Of a stretch of DNA of 64,000 nt, positions 46,017 to 56,535 are shown in pieces (the stretch's first letter is position 1; each line of letters opens with the position of its first letter). The DNA is from Rheum nobile (taxonomy: Eukaryota; Streptophyta; Magnoliopsida; Caryophyllales; Polygonaceae). The stretch is taken from NCBI GenBank assembly GCA_027886185.1, contig WOAB01000593.1, positions 1,823,001 through 1,887,000 of the forward strand. Reading direction: 5' to 3'. Under the pieces are notes generated by a model. That model ran no database searches. It worked only from the letters and a program-made list of their open reading frames with translations, and was not told where the DNA came from. The translations under genes were made by a program, and so were the position numbers.

Positions 46017-47291
46017 ATGCCGAGGGCTAGGAAAGTTGGGATGACTGAGGAGGAGTTGAAAATATACGATGTGGTGTCGGCTAGACATGTACAGCCGACT
46101 CATTTCCTTGATAAGGGATCACTCGCTGAGTTGGGTTTGCTCGACATGACTCAGCAATGTCTGGACAAGTTGGGATTGGGGGGATTTCTAGACAAATGTG
46201 CCCCCGTTTTCCCTGAACTTTGCTGCCAATTGATCGCCACCATGACTAAGAGCTACACGCGTCGTGTCGTTAACGGCAAGGAGCAGAAATTCATTGCGGG
46301 TATCACCTTCAAGTATGAGGGTCGGAGTTATGGTTTTCCTATCGAGGAAGTTAGGGCGTTGCTAGGTGTTTCGAGACCGTCTACTGGTGGGTGGAGACAT
46401 GGTCCCGACAAGGCGGCCATGAAGGAATTTTGGATCAGTGCATCGGGTATGCCTGAATATCAGAAGAAGGAAAAGACCAGTGACAAGATTGTCCATCCCT
46501 GCCCTCGCTTGGTATACACTGTACTGCTTAGGACATTTTGTGGGTGTATGGAGGAGGAAAAGGTTTCCCTGAAACGTCTTGGTCTTTTCTCCGCGATGAT
46601 TGATCCATTAGATGAGGTGACCCCTAGATGGGTTGTGATTTGGCTGTATGGGCTGCAGCAGATCCGCGAGGGCGCTGCGCAAGATATTGTTCAGGGAGGG
46701 TTGATTACCTTGATTGCTGCGGACAGGATTTCATTGGATACTATGCCGCAACCGCTCTTCCCTATTCGCTATGATATCCCTTATATGCGGCGATGTGGTA
46801 TGTTGAGCAGATCTCCGGGGCAGTATATGTGGTGCTCTTATGGCGGTCATCTTTTACGTCTCCCTCATCCTTTAGCTTATCCGAGAGATTTCACTGGTTG
46901 GTACTTCCCTTCCGACGCTGAGATTATCCCTTCAGACGCGGAGACTGAGCCACAGGCTGCTTTGCCTATGACCATGGATGTCGATTCACCTGCTCTCGAC
47001 ATGGCCTCCACTTCTGCACCGCCCCCTGAGTTCTCCTGGGATGAGATATTCGTCCATTTTGATGCTTTCATGCAGCGTCAGGAGGCTATGAACGACGCGA
47101 CATTGGCTCGGTTACAGGCCATACATGCAGAGATTACACGGGACATCACCGACCAACTGAGTGTAGCCGAGGTTTTTATTCAGGAGCAACTTTTGGAGGC
47201 ACCCACCTCCGCCGCGCCATCCGTAGTGTCCACCTTTCCAGTGAGTTTATTTTCTCTCTTCCCTATTTCTTTGTCTTCGTCTCTACATTGA
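46017..47291 (+). CDS. Athila env-like ORF, 424 codons, open
   Basis: ATG at 46017 (MPRARKVGMTEEELKIYDV) opens an uninterrupted frame; an upstream in-frame ATG at 45909 would add 36 residues, but those come from the GC-motif spacer. The region with RSYGFPIEEVRALLGVS resembles the ATHILA ORF-1 family (Pfam PF03078), which lies at the env position of Athila elements. The C-terminal part is low-complexity and helix-prone, and ends in a short hydrophobic stretch (FPVSLFSLFPISLSSSLH). I see no signal peptide at the start. Function is not known; retroviral envelope descent is only proposed. It is the one long coding region of this element without a break. Confidence 0.7.
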   Translation: MPRARKVGMTEEELKIYDVVSARHVQPTHFLDKGSLAELGLLDMTQQCLDKLGLGGFLDKCAPVFPELCCQLIATMTKSYTRRVVNGKEQKFIAGITFKYEGRSYGFPIEEVRALLGVSRPSTGGWRHGPDKAAMKEFWISASGMPEYQKKEKTSDKIVHPCPRLVYTVLLRTFCGCMEEEKVSLKRLGLFSAMIDPLDEVTPRWVVIWLYGLQQIREGAAQDIVQGGLITLIAADRISLDTMPQPLFPIRYDIPYMRRCGMLSRSPGQYMWCSYGGHLLRLPHPLAYPRDFTGWYFPSDAEIIPSDAETEPQAALPMTMDVDSPALDMASTSAPPPEFSWDEIFVHFDAFMQRQEAMNDATLARLQAIHAEITRDITDQLSVAEVFIQEQLLEAPTSAAPSVVSTFPVSLFSLFPISLSSSLH

Positions 47292-47902
47292 GGACAATGT
47301 GTATTTCAAGTGTGGGGAGGGATTTAGACTCATTGTCTATCATAGCTAGTGTACAGGTTTATTTCATGCATTTCGTACTTGCATTTTTGATATTCAAAAA
47401 AAAAAAGCCACAAAAATTTGAAAAGGCAATCAAAATCCTGGGATGAGCTGAAAACCCGCAAGGGCGGCTCAGGCAAGAAGCAGGTAGTCCGACTGGTATA
47501 GACCAGGGCAAAAGTGGACTGGAGTGATGTGAGAACATGTGAGACGTCTAGTAAAATGAAATGAATGGCTTGGTGAAAACCCGAAAGGGCGCCTTGGCAA
47601 GATGAGCGGAAAAGAAAAAGAATGATTCTAGGATTTCTCTTTACCTATTGGCGAGGCGTCATAAGAAGAGTCGGTATAAGGAGTTCGGGTAGGCCACTTT
47701 GGAGCAATAAGGAGCTAGACATGAGTTAGGATTAGAGTTCTCTCGCATTATTCGTTTTGGTTGTTTGAGGGCTAATTGTTGAGCTGTTGTAGTCGTTAGT
47801 ATCCTATGTTGTCACACTTCCTGAGGCCTTGCTATTTGATATAGAGGAGTATGTTTGAGCTGATTTACTCGGAACGAGTAAAGGTCTAAGTGTGGGGATA
47901 TT
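47292..47902 (+). other. Athila 3' untranslated region and polypurine tract
   Basis: No ORF. A word GTGAAAACCCG(C/A)AAGGGCG followed by GGCAAGA occurs at about 47447 and 47573. The stretch ends with GTGTGGGGATATT directly before the 3' LTR, a usual plus-strand primer site of Athila. Confidence 0.65.
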
Positions 47903-49192
47903 TGATAGGTGCAATTTAGTGCACCTTAACTAGCGACTATTGACACGTTTTAGATGGAGTTTTTAATATAAGAAGAGGCTAAGTCTGTAATCCAGGAGAA
48001 GAGTTGAAGAAGTACAGATATGAAGGTTTTACAGCTTAGTGAAGAAGATAGAGGATTGATGGAGAAGTCTGCTCAAAACTAAAGGAGAAAGCTACCTCAC
48101 TTGGTAGTACTTGGGAGCAGATGAAGGATGAAGAGGCTGGCCAGTGCCGCCCCGCACCACTGCCACCGCGACCCGGCGAAGATCCTCAGAGAAGGGTTCA
48201 GAGAAGAAGCCACCGCCTCGCGGTGGGAGTGAAGACCGCGCGGCTGACGTGTTTTATTAATATTCCTATTTTAGACATTATTACTTTAGTATATTTTATT
48301 TCCTTATTTTGTTTGCTAGGTTAAACTTCTGAGAGCCTATTTAAGATCTTTTTAATAGTTCGTAGAAGGAGCCCCTCTCTCTTTTTAACAATACAATTTC
48401 TAGGTTTTTGAACAATGGATAGCTAAACACTTTTGTTTCGCTAGACAATTGAAGCACTACAATGAATTGGTTGTGAGATTTCTATGCCTTGTTCTATATC
48501 TTATTAAGTTGGATTGATTCTCTTGTTTGAACTGTCTATTGATTTATGTTGATTCTTCTAGCATAGCTAACTAGGTTTTTCGGCATCTATCATATTGCTA
48601 GGATTGCATATAGGGATTCCGAGTGCATATCTAGTGGCAAACACAATTGTGCATATAGGGGTTCCGAGCGTACAATTATGTGTGAGAATCAATTGCATGT
48701 TAAGTAGGGGAGTGAGTACTTGTACGTCTTTCTACTTGCATGTATCCTATATCCTTGTGTGCATTGCTATTGCTGTATTGGTGCTAGAGTACGCTGACAA
48801 CTGTGAGAATCAGTTGTACTTTATCATTGGTACTGTAATAAGTCTATCGACAACTGTGAGAATCGATAGTATTCACGATCAGGGTGGGAACAATAATAAG
48901 ATAGTAAAAGAATTTGGAAAGATAGTTTTCAGTGATCAACCAATTGCATTGTGGTGTGGATATTTGTCTGGTGGAATACTTTCCCTCATTATATTTCATT
49001 TCTTGTCAGTAATTACATCTTTGGTTACATTGCGATTATTCCAAACAACCCCCTACTACTTGTTAGTCACACGTTATTGCATACAGATAACCGACTCCCT
49101 GTGGGATCGACCCTGACTTACTTACTATACTCTTTAGTAGGTGAATTGGGATTATTTTGATAGGAAAACGACACCGGTTTCCGGTCCTGTCA
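47903..49192 (+). repeat. 3' LTR of Athila
   Basis: 1,290 bp, with TGATAGGTGC and CCTGTCA ends, followed by the target duplication TTCTC. It is the partner of 38263-39548. Confidence 0.95.
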
Positions 49193-51123
49193 TTCTCCTC
49201 CTCGACAGACTCGTATCCAGTGGCGGCGACGAAGAAGAGTACCTTCTTGGCATTGGGGCAATCCCTCTTGTAATGGCCTCACCCGCCACACTTGAAGCAT
49301 TCCAAGTCGCACGCGCGCTCAGTGCCTTGTGAGGGGCCTCTCGACGCAGGGGCGCGGCCTGCGGTGGAGCTCGGTGGCACGGTCTTGGCATTGCGGCCTT
49401 GGTTGGGCGCGGTGGAACCTGTGGCTGGAGCACGCACATTAGTGGAAGGGGATTGACTGGAGTTGGGATCATACATGCATTGGCCATAAGGCTGATAAGT
49501 GGATTGACGCTTGCGCACTTGTTGGTGATGGAGTTGCATTGCCGTGTGCGTAAGCGTGTTGAGATCCTTGATGGGTAAGATCTCCAATTGATCCCTAATG
49601 TTGACATTCATGCCACTTAGAAATTTGGTCCTCAAGGTCGAAGGCGCGACACCAATGGAAGCCTTGTAGTACATGTCCTCGAGTTGAGAAAAGCACTCAA
49701 GGGGCGTCTTCGAGCCTTGGCGAGCCATAGCGATCTCAATGCGCATCTGGTTCCTATAATCAACTGGAACATACTTCTGAGTCATGAAGAACTTCAGTTG
49801 ATGCCATTCAGTGAGTGGCACCAAGTTGCGCTGTATGCGGTCATCAACGAAGCGATGCCACCAAACCCTAGCGGCGCCGCGGAAATGGATAGTGGCGGCG
49901 GCGATGTGTTCTTCCTTAGGGATATGGCAATATAGCAAAGTATATTTTATGGCCTGCATCCATTCAAGAAAAACAGCAAGATCATATTCACCAAAGAAGT
50001 GGTCAATTTTTACCTTAACCTCGTGACGGTTGAGCCTTGGGGCGGCAGGCTAGAGTTGGAGCTGTGGAAAGCGTGGCGCTGGAATGTCCAAGGGTTGGTA
50101 CCCTTGAACCTGAGCTTGTCGGTAAGGAGCATGGCCAAGCTGCCGTCGCCCGCCGTCTCCATAGCCGCGTGGCTCACCAACCGCGACGGGAACCTCCATG
50201 TCATTGGCGCGACGGCGGCGAAGGGCGTTTGAGGGCGGGACGCGGCGAGCATCACGGGGCATGTTGCGCCACTGGTCTGCATGAACGCGCCCATCATAGC
50301 CCGCTTGCGCCGACACCAGGCATTGTTGGAGTCATGGCGGTGGAATCCAGTCGGCGGGTCTATCTTGTAGCTCCATAGGGTCTCCGAGTGGGGGGTGAAA
50401 ATTTCCTGGATTGACCATCCTAGAGTCCTTCATCTCCTCATCATTGAATTCATCAAAGTCTGCGCGATGGTTGGGAGTTGTGGAGAAGTAACCAACCGAG
50501 CCATAGCACGGCGTACACACACTTTGGTGGCCCAAGTAGTCCTCCACGTCGAAGGGCACTGGGGTGGGTGCGAGAGGCCGAGATGCGGGCTCATTGCCTA
50601 CGGTGTGCCAGCTATGCCTATGCCTTAGGCTTGTGTCGTGCTCGTCGCGGCGGGCTGAGGTAGGCGTGCGGCGGCGTCGAGTCCTATCTGCAGCATACCT
50701 GTCATGGAAATCAAAGGGCTCAAAATACTCACCTTGGAAGTCATGGGCCTCCTCATTGCCGCTGTCATAGCCGAAAGGCGTGGCACACAACATGTAGCGC
50801 TCATGGGGCGAGACGTGTCCTTGTCGGCTTTCGATCACCGACTGGATGCGCTGGAGGCGGGGCTGTTGGTGAGAGGCGGAGGGCATCACACCTTTGCCTT
50901 TGTCCAGGCGCGCCGTGCTCATGCTGGCCACTGTGGGGCGAGGCAAGCCCGCGGTATCCATCCTAACTAGCGGCATTGGCATTGGCCGATCTTGGCTTTG
51001 GAGTTGGGCCACGAGTTGTCGAAGCTCTTGGATCTCCCTTTGCTCGGCCCGACTAGCAAGGCAAGCTCTTGGATCGGATCTTGGTGAGGGGGGTCGTCAT
51101 GATGGACCACTGGATTTGTTTGG

Positions 51124-51220
<97 letters not shown>

Positions 51221-51254
51221 CTCCTTGAGCATCACCACTAGTCGGGGCCATCAT
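49193..51254 (-). pseudogene. gag of the CRM-like element
   Basis: On the minus strand an ATG at 51254 begins MMAPTSGDAQGD and runs into an Asn tract encoded by a TTG repeat. A frameshift follows. The gag domain continues at 50332-51012 and 49279-49959 with AATIHFRGAARVWWHRFVDD and FFMTQKYVPVDYRNQMRIEI. A CCHC zinc knuckle (ECFKCGG ... HYKRDCP) near 49280 contains a TGA inside, where Arg (CGA) is likely. The reading then enters the protease on the other side of the Athila insertion. Confidence 0.8.
51121..51220. repeat. (TTG)n microsatellite, about 33 units
   Basis: An uninterrupted TTG repeat of about 99 bp. On the minus strand it is (CAA/ACA/AAC)n; in the frame of the putative gag start it encodes about 32 consecutive Asn. 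In other frames it encodes Thr or Gln. Confidence 0.98.
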
Positions 51255-52066
51255 GCTACCTATGACAATGTGACCAGACATCAAAGTAAAACGAACAAGA
51301 GACAATAGAAACCAAGAATCAAGCAAGCACTAAACAAGAAACACAAGTCCACGAAGGTGGGCAGTTTAGGATTGCCGAGAGGGCGGCTAAGGCTAAACAC
51401 AATAATGGTGTGACAAGCAAGTACGAAAAGCAAACAAGACTTAAGCAAATAATCCTAACCTCTACGCAAACAATCAACAATAGCCAACGTAACTTACCTT
51501 CTATGAGGAACCTAGACGGTGGAGAGGTAGAGAGATGAGCCAAGGCCGAGTCGGAGAAGAAGGGTTGCCTTATTTTGGCTTTCCACTTCGAAAAGATCGG
51601 ATCTTGTTTCGTTTTTTTTTTATTAAAAAAATCTGATTTTTTTTTTGAATTCTCGAGATCTTTGACTAGATCTCGGATAAGAAGGAATCAAAATAAATAA
51701 CGGCCTTGGTAACTTAAGAAAGAAAATCACACAATATTTCGTGATTGGAGAGAGAAAGATTTCATAGATTTGGTGGTTACAACTAGAAATTACGCAAGAT
51801 CTTAGTGATATTTTACGCAAGAAAATCAGTAATTAATCACTCAAATCTCGGAAGATCTCCGAACTAACAAATCACACCAAAAATGTGGAGGATGGAGAAA
51901 AAATTTCGGCCAAGTGCTTGACTTGAGAAACCGATGGGAATGGCTATTTTTTTTTAACAATGGATAGCAAGAAAAGTTTTCGTGAAAATGATGGAGGAAG
52001 CAATCGAGTGGGCAAGAAAAAATGTTGTGAACAAATGCACTTGAAATAGCGACTTACAAGACCAAA
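51255..52066 (-). other. 5' leader of the CRM-like element
   Basis: Between the primer site and gag there is no good ORF on the minus strand. A T-rich run (51609-51645) and AT-rich sequence fill it. Nothing else is recognised. Confidence 0.5.
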
Positions 52067-52079
52067 GGCTCTGATGCCA
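52067..52079 (-). other. Primer-binding site of the CRM-like element
   Basis: Minus-strand TGGCATCAGAGCC, placed two bases behind the LTR end, is one substitution from TGGTATCAGAGCC, the sequence complementary to plant initiator tRNA-Met. Confidence 0.85.
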
Positions 52080-52081
52080 GT

Positions 52082-53076
52082 TGATGCGTCCCTATCTCCG
52101 AATGCCGACCAAAGTGTCCGGGCGGCGAGGATCCAGGTCTTGATGTGAGTCGCTGGTATCGCTCTTCGAGTGTCTATCGTGGAAGCCTTGGCCTAGGGCC
52201 TTGATGAATTGCATGGAAGACTCCAAAGAGGGGCACGTGATCGTCGTGGACGCGGGGAAACACGGAGGCGAGACGCGAGGGGTGTCACGACTCGATAACG
52301 GAAGTGGTGGCGGTGGTGATGGATCTAGATCGCGGCCTCAAGACTAGGCGCAATCGAGAGATAGGCTTGAAGGTTTGAGCGTGGCCGTAGCATCGGCGGC
52401 GAAGGTGAAGAAGATGAGAAGATAGAAGTTTTGGGTGACGTCGGTCTAAGAGAGGAGGCAATGGCACTCAACAAACACTTAGATTAAAATTATGACGTAA
52501 AGAGTTACAAGAAGCTGAATTGGCTTTATATAGAGGCGCGGCACTCGGTTGGGCCGAGTCGCGCCTATGGGCTAGCCCACTCAACAAGAGTGGAGCGCAC
52601 ACCCGAAATAGAAATTACTAAAACAAGTAACTTACTAAAAATAGAATTGCTAAATGTAGAAAGTCTCAAAACAGAATGTGAAAATACATCACATGAACCT
52701 CTAAACCAAAAATAGCCTAAGTCTAGCACTTGCGCCTTGGAAGTCTTGGAAATGGAGGCACGGGTGCGGCGGAGCAGGCACGGATGCGGCGCGCTGGGGC
52801 GCGGGCCTGGGCTAAGCTTGTAGAGGTTCACTAAGTGTCATGCCAAGTTCAAAAGGCGGAGTGCCCGCTTGGATGTCATCGGGGCCTTGGACAGTGGCGA
52901 GGAGCCGAAGTGGAGGCTCGGCCTCAGACGCGCCTTGGCTAGCAACGAGGCGCGCGACCAGCGAATGGGTGGCCTTGGCAATGGCCTTGGTGCGGGACCT
53001 GGTCACGGGTCCTGTGGATTGAATTCTCATGGAGGTCTCCTCCTCGGCGGCGGTCATGGCAGGCAGGGTCGTATCA
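52082..53076 (-). repeat. 5' LTR of the CRM-like element, carrying a pol C-terminus
   Basis: 995 bp. The minus-strand start (TGATACGACCCTGCC) is the place where the 3' LTR is entered by the integrase frame. Within the LTR an open frame of 81 codons at 52812-53057 contains STGPVTRSRTKAIAKATHSL, a basic tract. The core promoter candidate is TTTATATAGAGG near 52527. Confidence 0.85.
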
Positions 53077-53626
53077 GCATGTTCCGATGTATGTATTCAT
53101 TTTGCCATAAGAACATCAAATATGTAAATTGTAAATCTAATTTTTCACTATAATAATTTCTTGGATTACGTAATTTAGGGTTCATTATTAAAGTCGAATT
53201 AATTTTTAAATAGAGTCTCAACACTTTATGATGAAGCAGATGATCCGAACATCTGTTGGAGGATTCAACACACTAGTGGTACAAGTAGACAATATGCTCA
53301 TGGATCAGGTACTTGAAGTAAGGGCGGATGGGGATGAGCCATAATGGGTGACGTGCTTGTTCAAGCACCTTACGCCTAGATTCTTGACCGAATGCCTAAG
53401 ACTACTATTCAAACAAGCTATGATACGAAGGCTGGAAAAATACCGGATGATGAATGTCGTGATACTTGGTGGAAAGACTCTCTAGGGTTTCCTCTCCCAC
53501 ACACGATCCAAAAATATATACATATTGGTATCTCGATAAAGCCAAGTGAAATTCATGTTTTTTGGAAACAACTAAAGTGGGAAGGAGTTGGTCTTGAAGA
53601 TCTTTCGAGATGATGATGATGATGAT
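53077..53626 (+). pseudogene. MULE transposase, continuation behind the CRM-like insertion
   Basis: The first codons behind the target duplication read CSDVCIHFAIRTSNM, which continues the MULE transposase that ended with KERLASA at 35106. A stop follows, then a stretch with FPLPHTIQKYIHIGI and KPSEIHVFWKQLKWEG, matching the C-terminal part of FAR1/MULE transposases, and a (GAT)n tract where the next insertion lies. Confidence 0.6.
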
Positions 53627-53992
53627 TGTAATACCCACACCACATTGGGCCGGCCCATCACAGGGCTGCAGCCCATACACCCCAACCCATCCTTGGTAGC
53701 TCCTCCTAATTAATTAGGAAGCTATTTCCAAGAGGTTGTTGGGAGCGCTCGAACTCGAGACCTCTCCCCTTTATCCACTCCCCACAAGGAGTGAATACCA
53801 ATTGCGCTGCAGCACAATTGGTATTCACTCCTTGTGGGGAGTGGATAAAGGGGAGAGGTCTCGAGTTCGAGCGCTCCCAACAACCTCTTGGAAATAGCTT
53901 CCTAATTAATTAGGAGGAGCTACCAAGGATGAGTTGGGGTGTATGGGCTGCAGCCCTGTGATGGGCCGGCCCAATGTGGTATGGGTGTTACA
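53627..53992. repeat. 366-bp near-perfect palindrome of two head-to-head SINEs
   Basis: Each arm of 183 bp begins TGTAA(T/C)ACCCA and runs inward to CTGCAG at the centre (about 53809). By eye the arms differ at four positions. On the right arm read outward, GCGCAATTGGTATTCACTCC and GGTCTCGAGTTCGAGCGC resemble the A and B boxes of tRNA-derived SINEs. The arms therefore look like two SINE copies joined at their 5' ends. Confidence 0.85.
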
Positions 53993-54156
53993 AAAAAGTA
54001 CACTTTGAATGAGAGGGGCTCCGACCTTATTGGGCCAACCATTTCTCTATCCATGGGCCGCAGCCCATGTACCCCAACCAAATCCCCATGGCTGGGAGGT
54101 TGTTCGCAAGGCTCGAACTCGAGACCTCACGCTTTAACAAGCGGCCTAACGCCCAC
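53993..54156 (-). mobile_element. tRNA-derived SINE, minus strand
   Basis: On the minus strand, GTGGGCGTTAGGCCGCTTG and GGTCTCGAGTTCGAGCC give box A-like and box B-like Pol III promoter words, followed by a body with GGGGTACATGGGCTGCGGCC, a tract related to the arms of the neighbouring palindrome. The end is T-rich (GTACTTTTTTG). It is a third SINE copy of the same family. Confidence 0.65.
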
Positions 54157-55293
54157 TGTAACACCCCCAAAACTTAACCCTTTTGGAAAGGTATTACCGC
54201 CAGTGACCCCAGTGTTCCTTACCGAGATCACCCAAGGCTTTACCGTTTAAATACAAATCATAAAATACAATGATACAAAATGATAACCTTATTCATATAA
54301 AACACGAGTCCCGGGATTACATCCCAATCCCGAATAGGACAAACACAGAGTTTAAATAAATTACAACGGAAATCTTAAACAAGGTACAGCGGAAGACTTT
54401 TAAAAGATATTACAAAAAGGGTTGTGATCGTAATGATCACCTGCCCAAGGATCTCAACCTGATTAAAAGAAATTATTAAAAACGTCGGAAAACCACCGTC
54501 GACTTCATAGTCCTTCTAGTCTTCTCATCTATACTCTATCTGATGTGCCGAATCGAACGGATGACACCAACCCACATGCAGAGAACAAAGTTCGTGGGTT
54601 AGTCTACTTGAATAGACTAGCAAGGGTAAAAAGCAGAGTGGTTCGAGTGATCGTAACCGTTTACTATCATTGTCCCTCGAATAATAACCGAAGGGACGAT
54701 ACATAACCCGACACTTTCACGGAATAACAACAAGAGGTATGCATGAGAGAAGATTCTGGAAGACTTCATCTTCACAGAAATCGACTCGAAAAGAGACTCC
54801 AAGAGATTGAGTCTTTAAGGAAATATGACAAATCTGGAATATTTAAAGAATCACACAACAATGATTTAAAAGTTGACTGAGATACTTCGGTTCACAACCA
54901 ACCTCATCGCATACAGCGAATCCATATTGGAAAGAGAACGTACTACATTCAAGTCGAGACGAGCTTTCCTAGCTGCACTATTACTTAGCTGCACTACTCG
55001 CCATGGGTTTATTAATCATGTGCACTCGGGCACATATCTTATTTAATTACAAATCACACATTACTGAAACACGTTAATGTTATTAAGAGCGGCACACAGC
55101 TTAAATCTCAGGGTGACAATCATGTCGACCCAAATTAAAACACACACAACCCACACGCGGGACTTAACATTATTATGCCGAGAAACAACGGCGTTATTAT
55201 TACACCGGGTGACCTTACGTTCACCCTGATTGCACTATTACAGTGCTTACACTTTAATTATGTGCTTAACTGCACTTATCTTATTAAATTACG

Positions 55294-55321
55294 ACACACA
55301 CACACACACACACACACACAC
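55294..55321. repeat. (AC)n microsatellite in LTR 1
   Basis: About 14 AC units between two copies of a 165-bp duplication. Confidence 0.95.
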
Positions 55322-55604
55322 TGTTGAGGCTTTTAATATTATTCCGAGAACATGGAAGTTATTAAGACACCGGGTGACCTTACGTTCACCCTGATTGCAC
55401 TGCCACAGCGCTTACAGTTTAATTTACAGGGTGATAGTTACGTCCACCCCAATGCACTAGCTAAGTGCTTAATACACAGGACTACAATTAATCTCATCCA
55501 ATGGCGCTTGCAAGGCGCTTAAAACACTTCAGATCCTTACATGTGGATAAGAAGCATAGGTCATGACCCTTAAATTATTCGGAATTAATCGGAGGAATAT
55601 TATG

Positions 55605-55765
55605 ATTTAAAGAAACGACAAATCCTTACATATGGATAAGCGTTCCCACGAATATTAAATTATAAAGAAACGACTAATCCTTACTTGGATTAGCGTGTTC
55701 CTATGCACATTAAGTTATAAAGAAACGACTAATCCTTACTTGGATTAGCGTTCCTACAAACACTC
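55605..55765. repeat. 54-bp tandem units in LTR 1
   Basis: AAAGAAACGAC(A/T)AATCCTTAC followed by TTGGATTAGCG or ATATGGATAAGCG occurs three times in a row. TAATCC and GGATTA within each unit form a short hairpin. Confidence 0.85.
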
Positions 55766-56315
55766 GTGTTAACTAAACAGTCTAACACCGCAATTATTCA
55801 CATTAAAGCCATCCAGGCAATTAACTTAAACATAGAGATAATAGAAACATCTAATCCTTACTTGTATTAGTTTTCCTATTAATCCACATAAATGCCCGGA
55901 AGGCGATCACAGATAATAGCGTCGTTCTAGCAGATATACAACCTATTATATGATTTTCCAAAACAGTTTATAAAACCATTTCCAGATAAACACTGTAATC
56001 ATTCCAAATTAATTACTCAGATAAACAGCTGATAATTAATGTAAATATGGAACGATGAGCAAGAGCGAACTGCCACTTGCCTTAGTCCGCAGATCTGGAA
56101 CAAAGCAGAGACAACGGGATTCCGGGCTCGACACGCGTATAGCTCCACTAGCATAAACACCTTCGAGTCGACCCAAAAAGGAACCCTAGGTTAGATTCGA
56201 CAAAGAATAGTACGAATATACGAAAGGACGAAAGGAATCGAAGGATACGAGACCCGATCGAAGGTCTCGGAAGCCAACGCAACAACTCCCGGGCAATAAC
56301 CCTTCACGGCCGGCC

Positions 56316-56535
56316 ACCAAACAATTGCGGCGGGCGCCGCCTTAAATACGGCGGGCGCCGCCACCATCACGGCGGGCGCCGCCTCAAGCACGGCGGGCGC
56401 CGCTCATCGGCTTCCTCCACGGCGGCTGGCCACACACCACGGCGGCACCAAGATCTTCACGGCGGTCGCCGGCCCCAACACGGCGGTCTCCGTCTCCCTG
56501 GCGGCGGTCGCCGTCTCCCTGGCGGCGGTCGCCGT
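56316..56535. repeat. 21-bp array of GC palindromes, LTR 1
   Basis: CGGCGGGCGCCGCC occurs four times, each separated by 7 variable bases, giving a strict 21-bp period. Further units in the same register have CGGCGGTCGCCG or degraded cores. The array lies about 280-490 bp downstream of the TATA box on the minus strand. Confidence 0.95.

Larger units (their letters stand above)
38263..49192 (+). mobile_element. Complete Athila-lineage Ty3/gypsy element, nested in the CRM-like element
   Basis: The LTRs at 38263-39548 and 47903-49192 (TG...CA) have the exact target duplication TTCTC (38258-38262 and 49193-49197). The internal order is primer site, gag, protease with DLGAS, reverse transcriptase, RNase H, integrase, env-like ORF, polypurine tract. 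The env-like ORF and the sequence of the integrase identify Athila. The gag-pol frame has four stops and one frameshift. By eye the LTRs differ at about 20 positions, so the insertion is younger than the host element. It carries unusual GC-rich motifs (see findings). Confidence 0.95.
35107..53076 (-). mobile_element. CRM-like Ty3/gypsy element, minus strand, split by Athila
   Basis: The LTRs at 35107-35994 and 52082-53076 start TGATACGACC and end GGACGCATCA on the minus strand, with the exact target duplication GCATG at 35102-35106 and 53077-53081. Minus-strand order: LTR, initiator-Met-type primer site, gag, protease, (no reverse transcriptase), RNase H, integrase, LTR. Without the nested Athila (38263-49192) it spans about 7.0 kb. 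The integrase and primer site fit centromeric-retrotransposon (CRM) relatives, and so does the pol end that runs into the LTR. The loss of the whole reverse transcriptase makes it non-autonomous. Confidence 0.88.

Noticed and set aside
50894..51308. Plus-strand ORFs with long Cys or Val runs
   Set aside because: They are frames of the TTG microsatellite and lie opposite the gag frame; they are artefacts of the repeat.
56316..56535. A CRISPR-like or riboswitch array from the regular 21-bp palindromes
   Set aside because: Spacers of 7 bases are too short and the context is an LTR; treated as a palindromic minisatellite.
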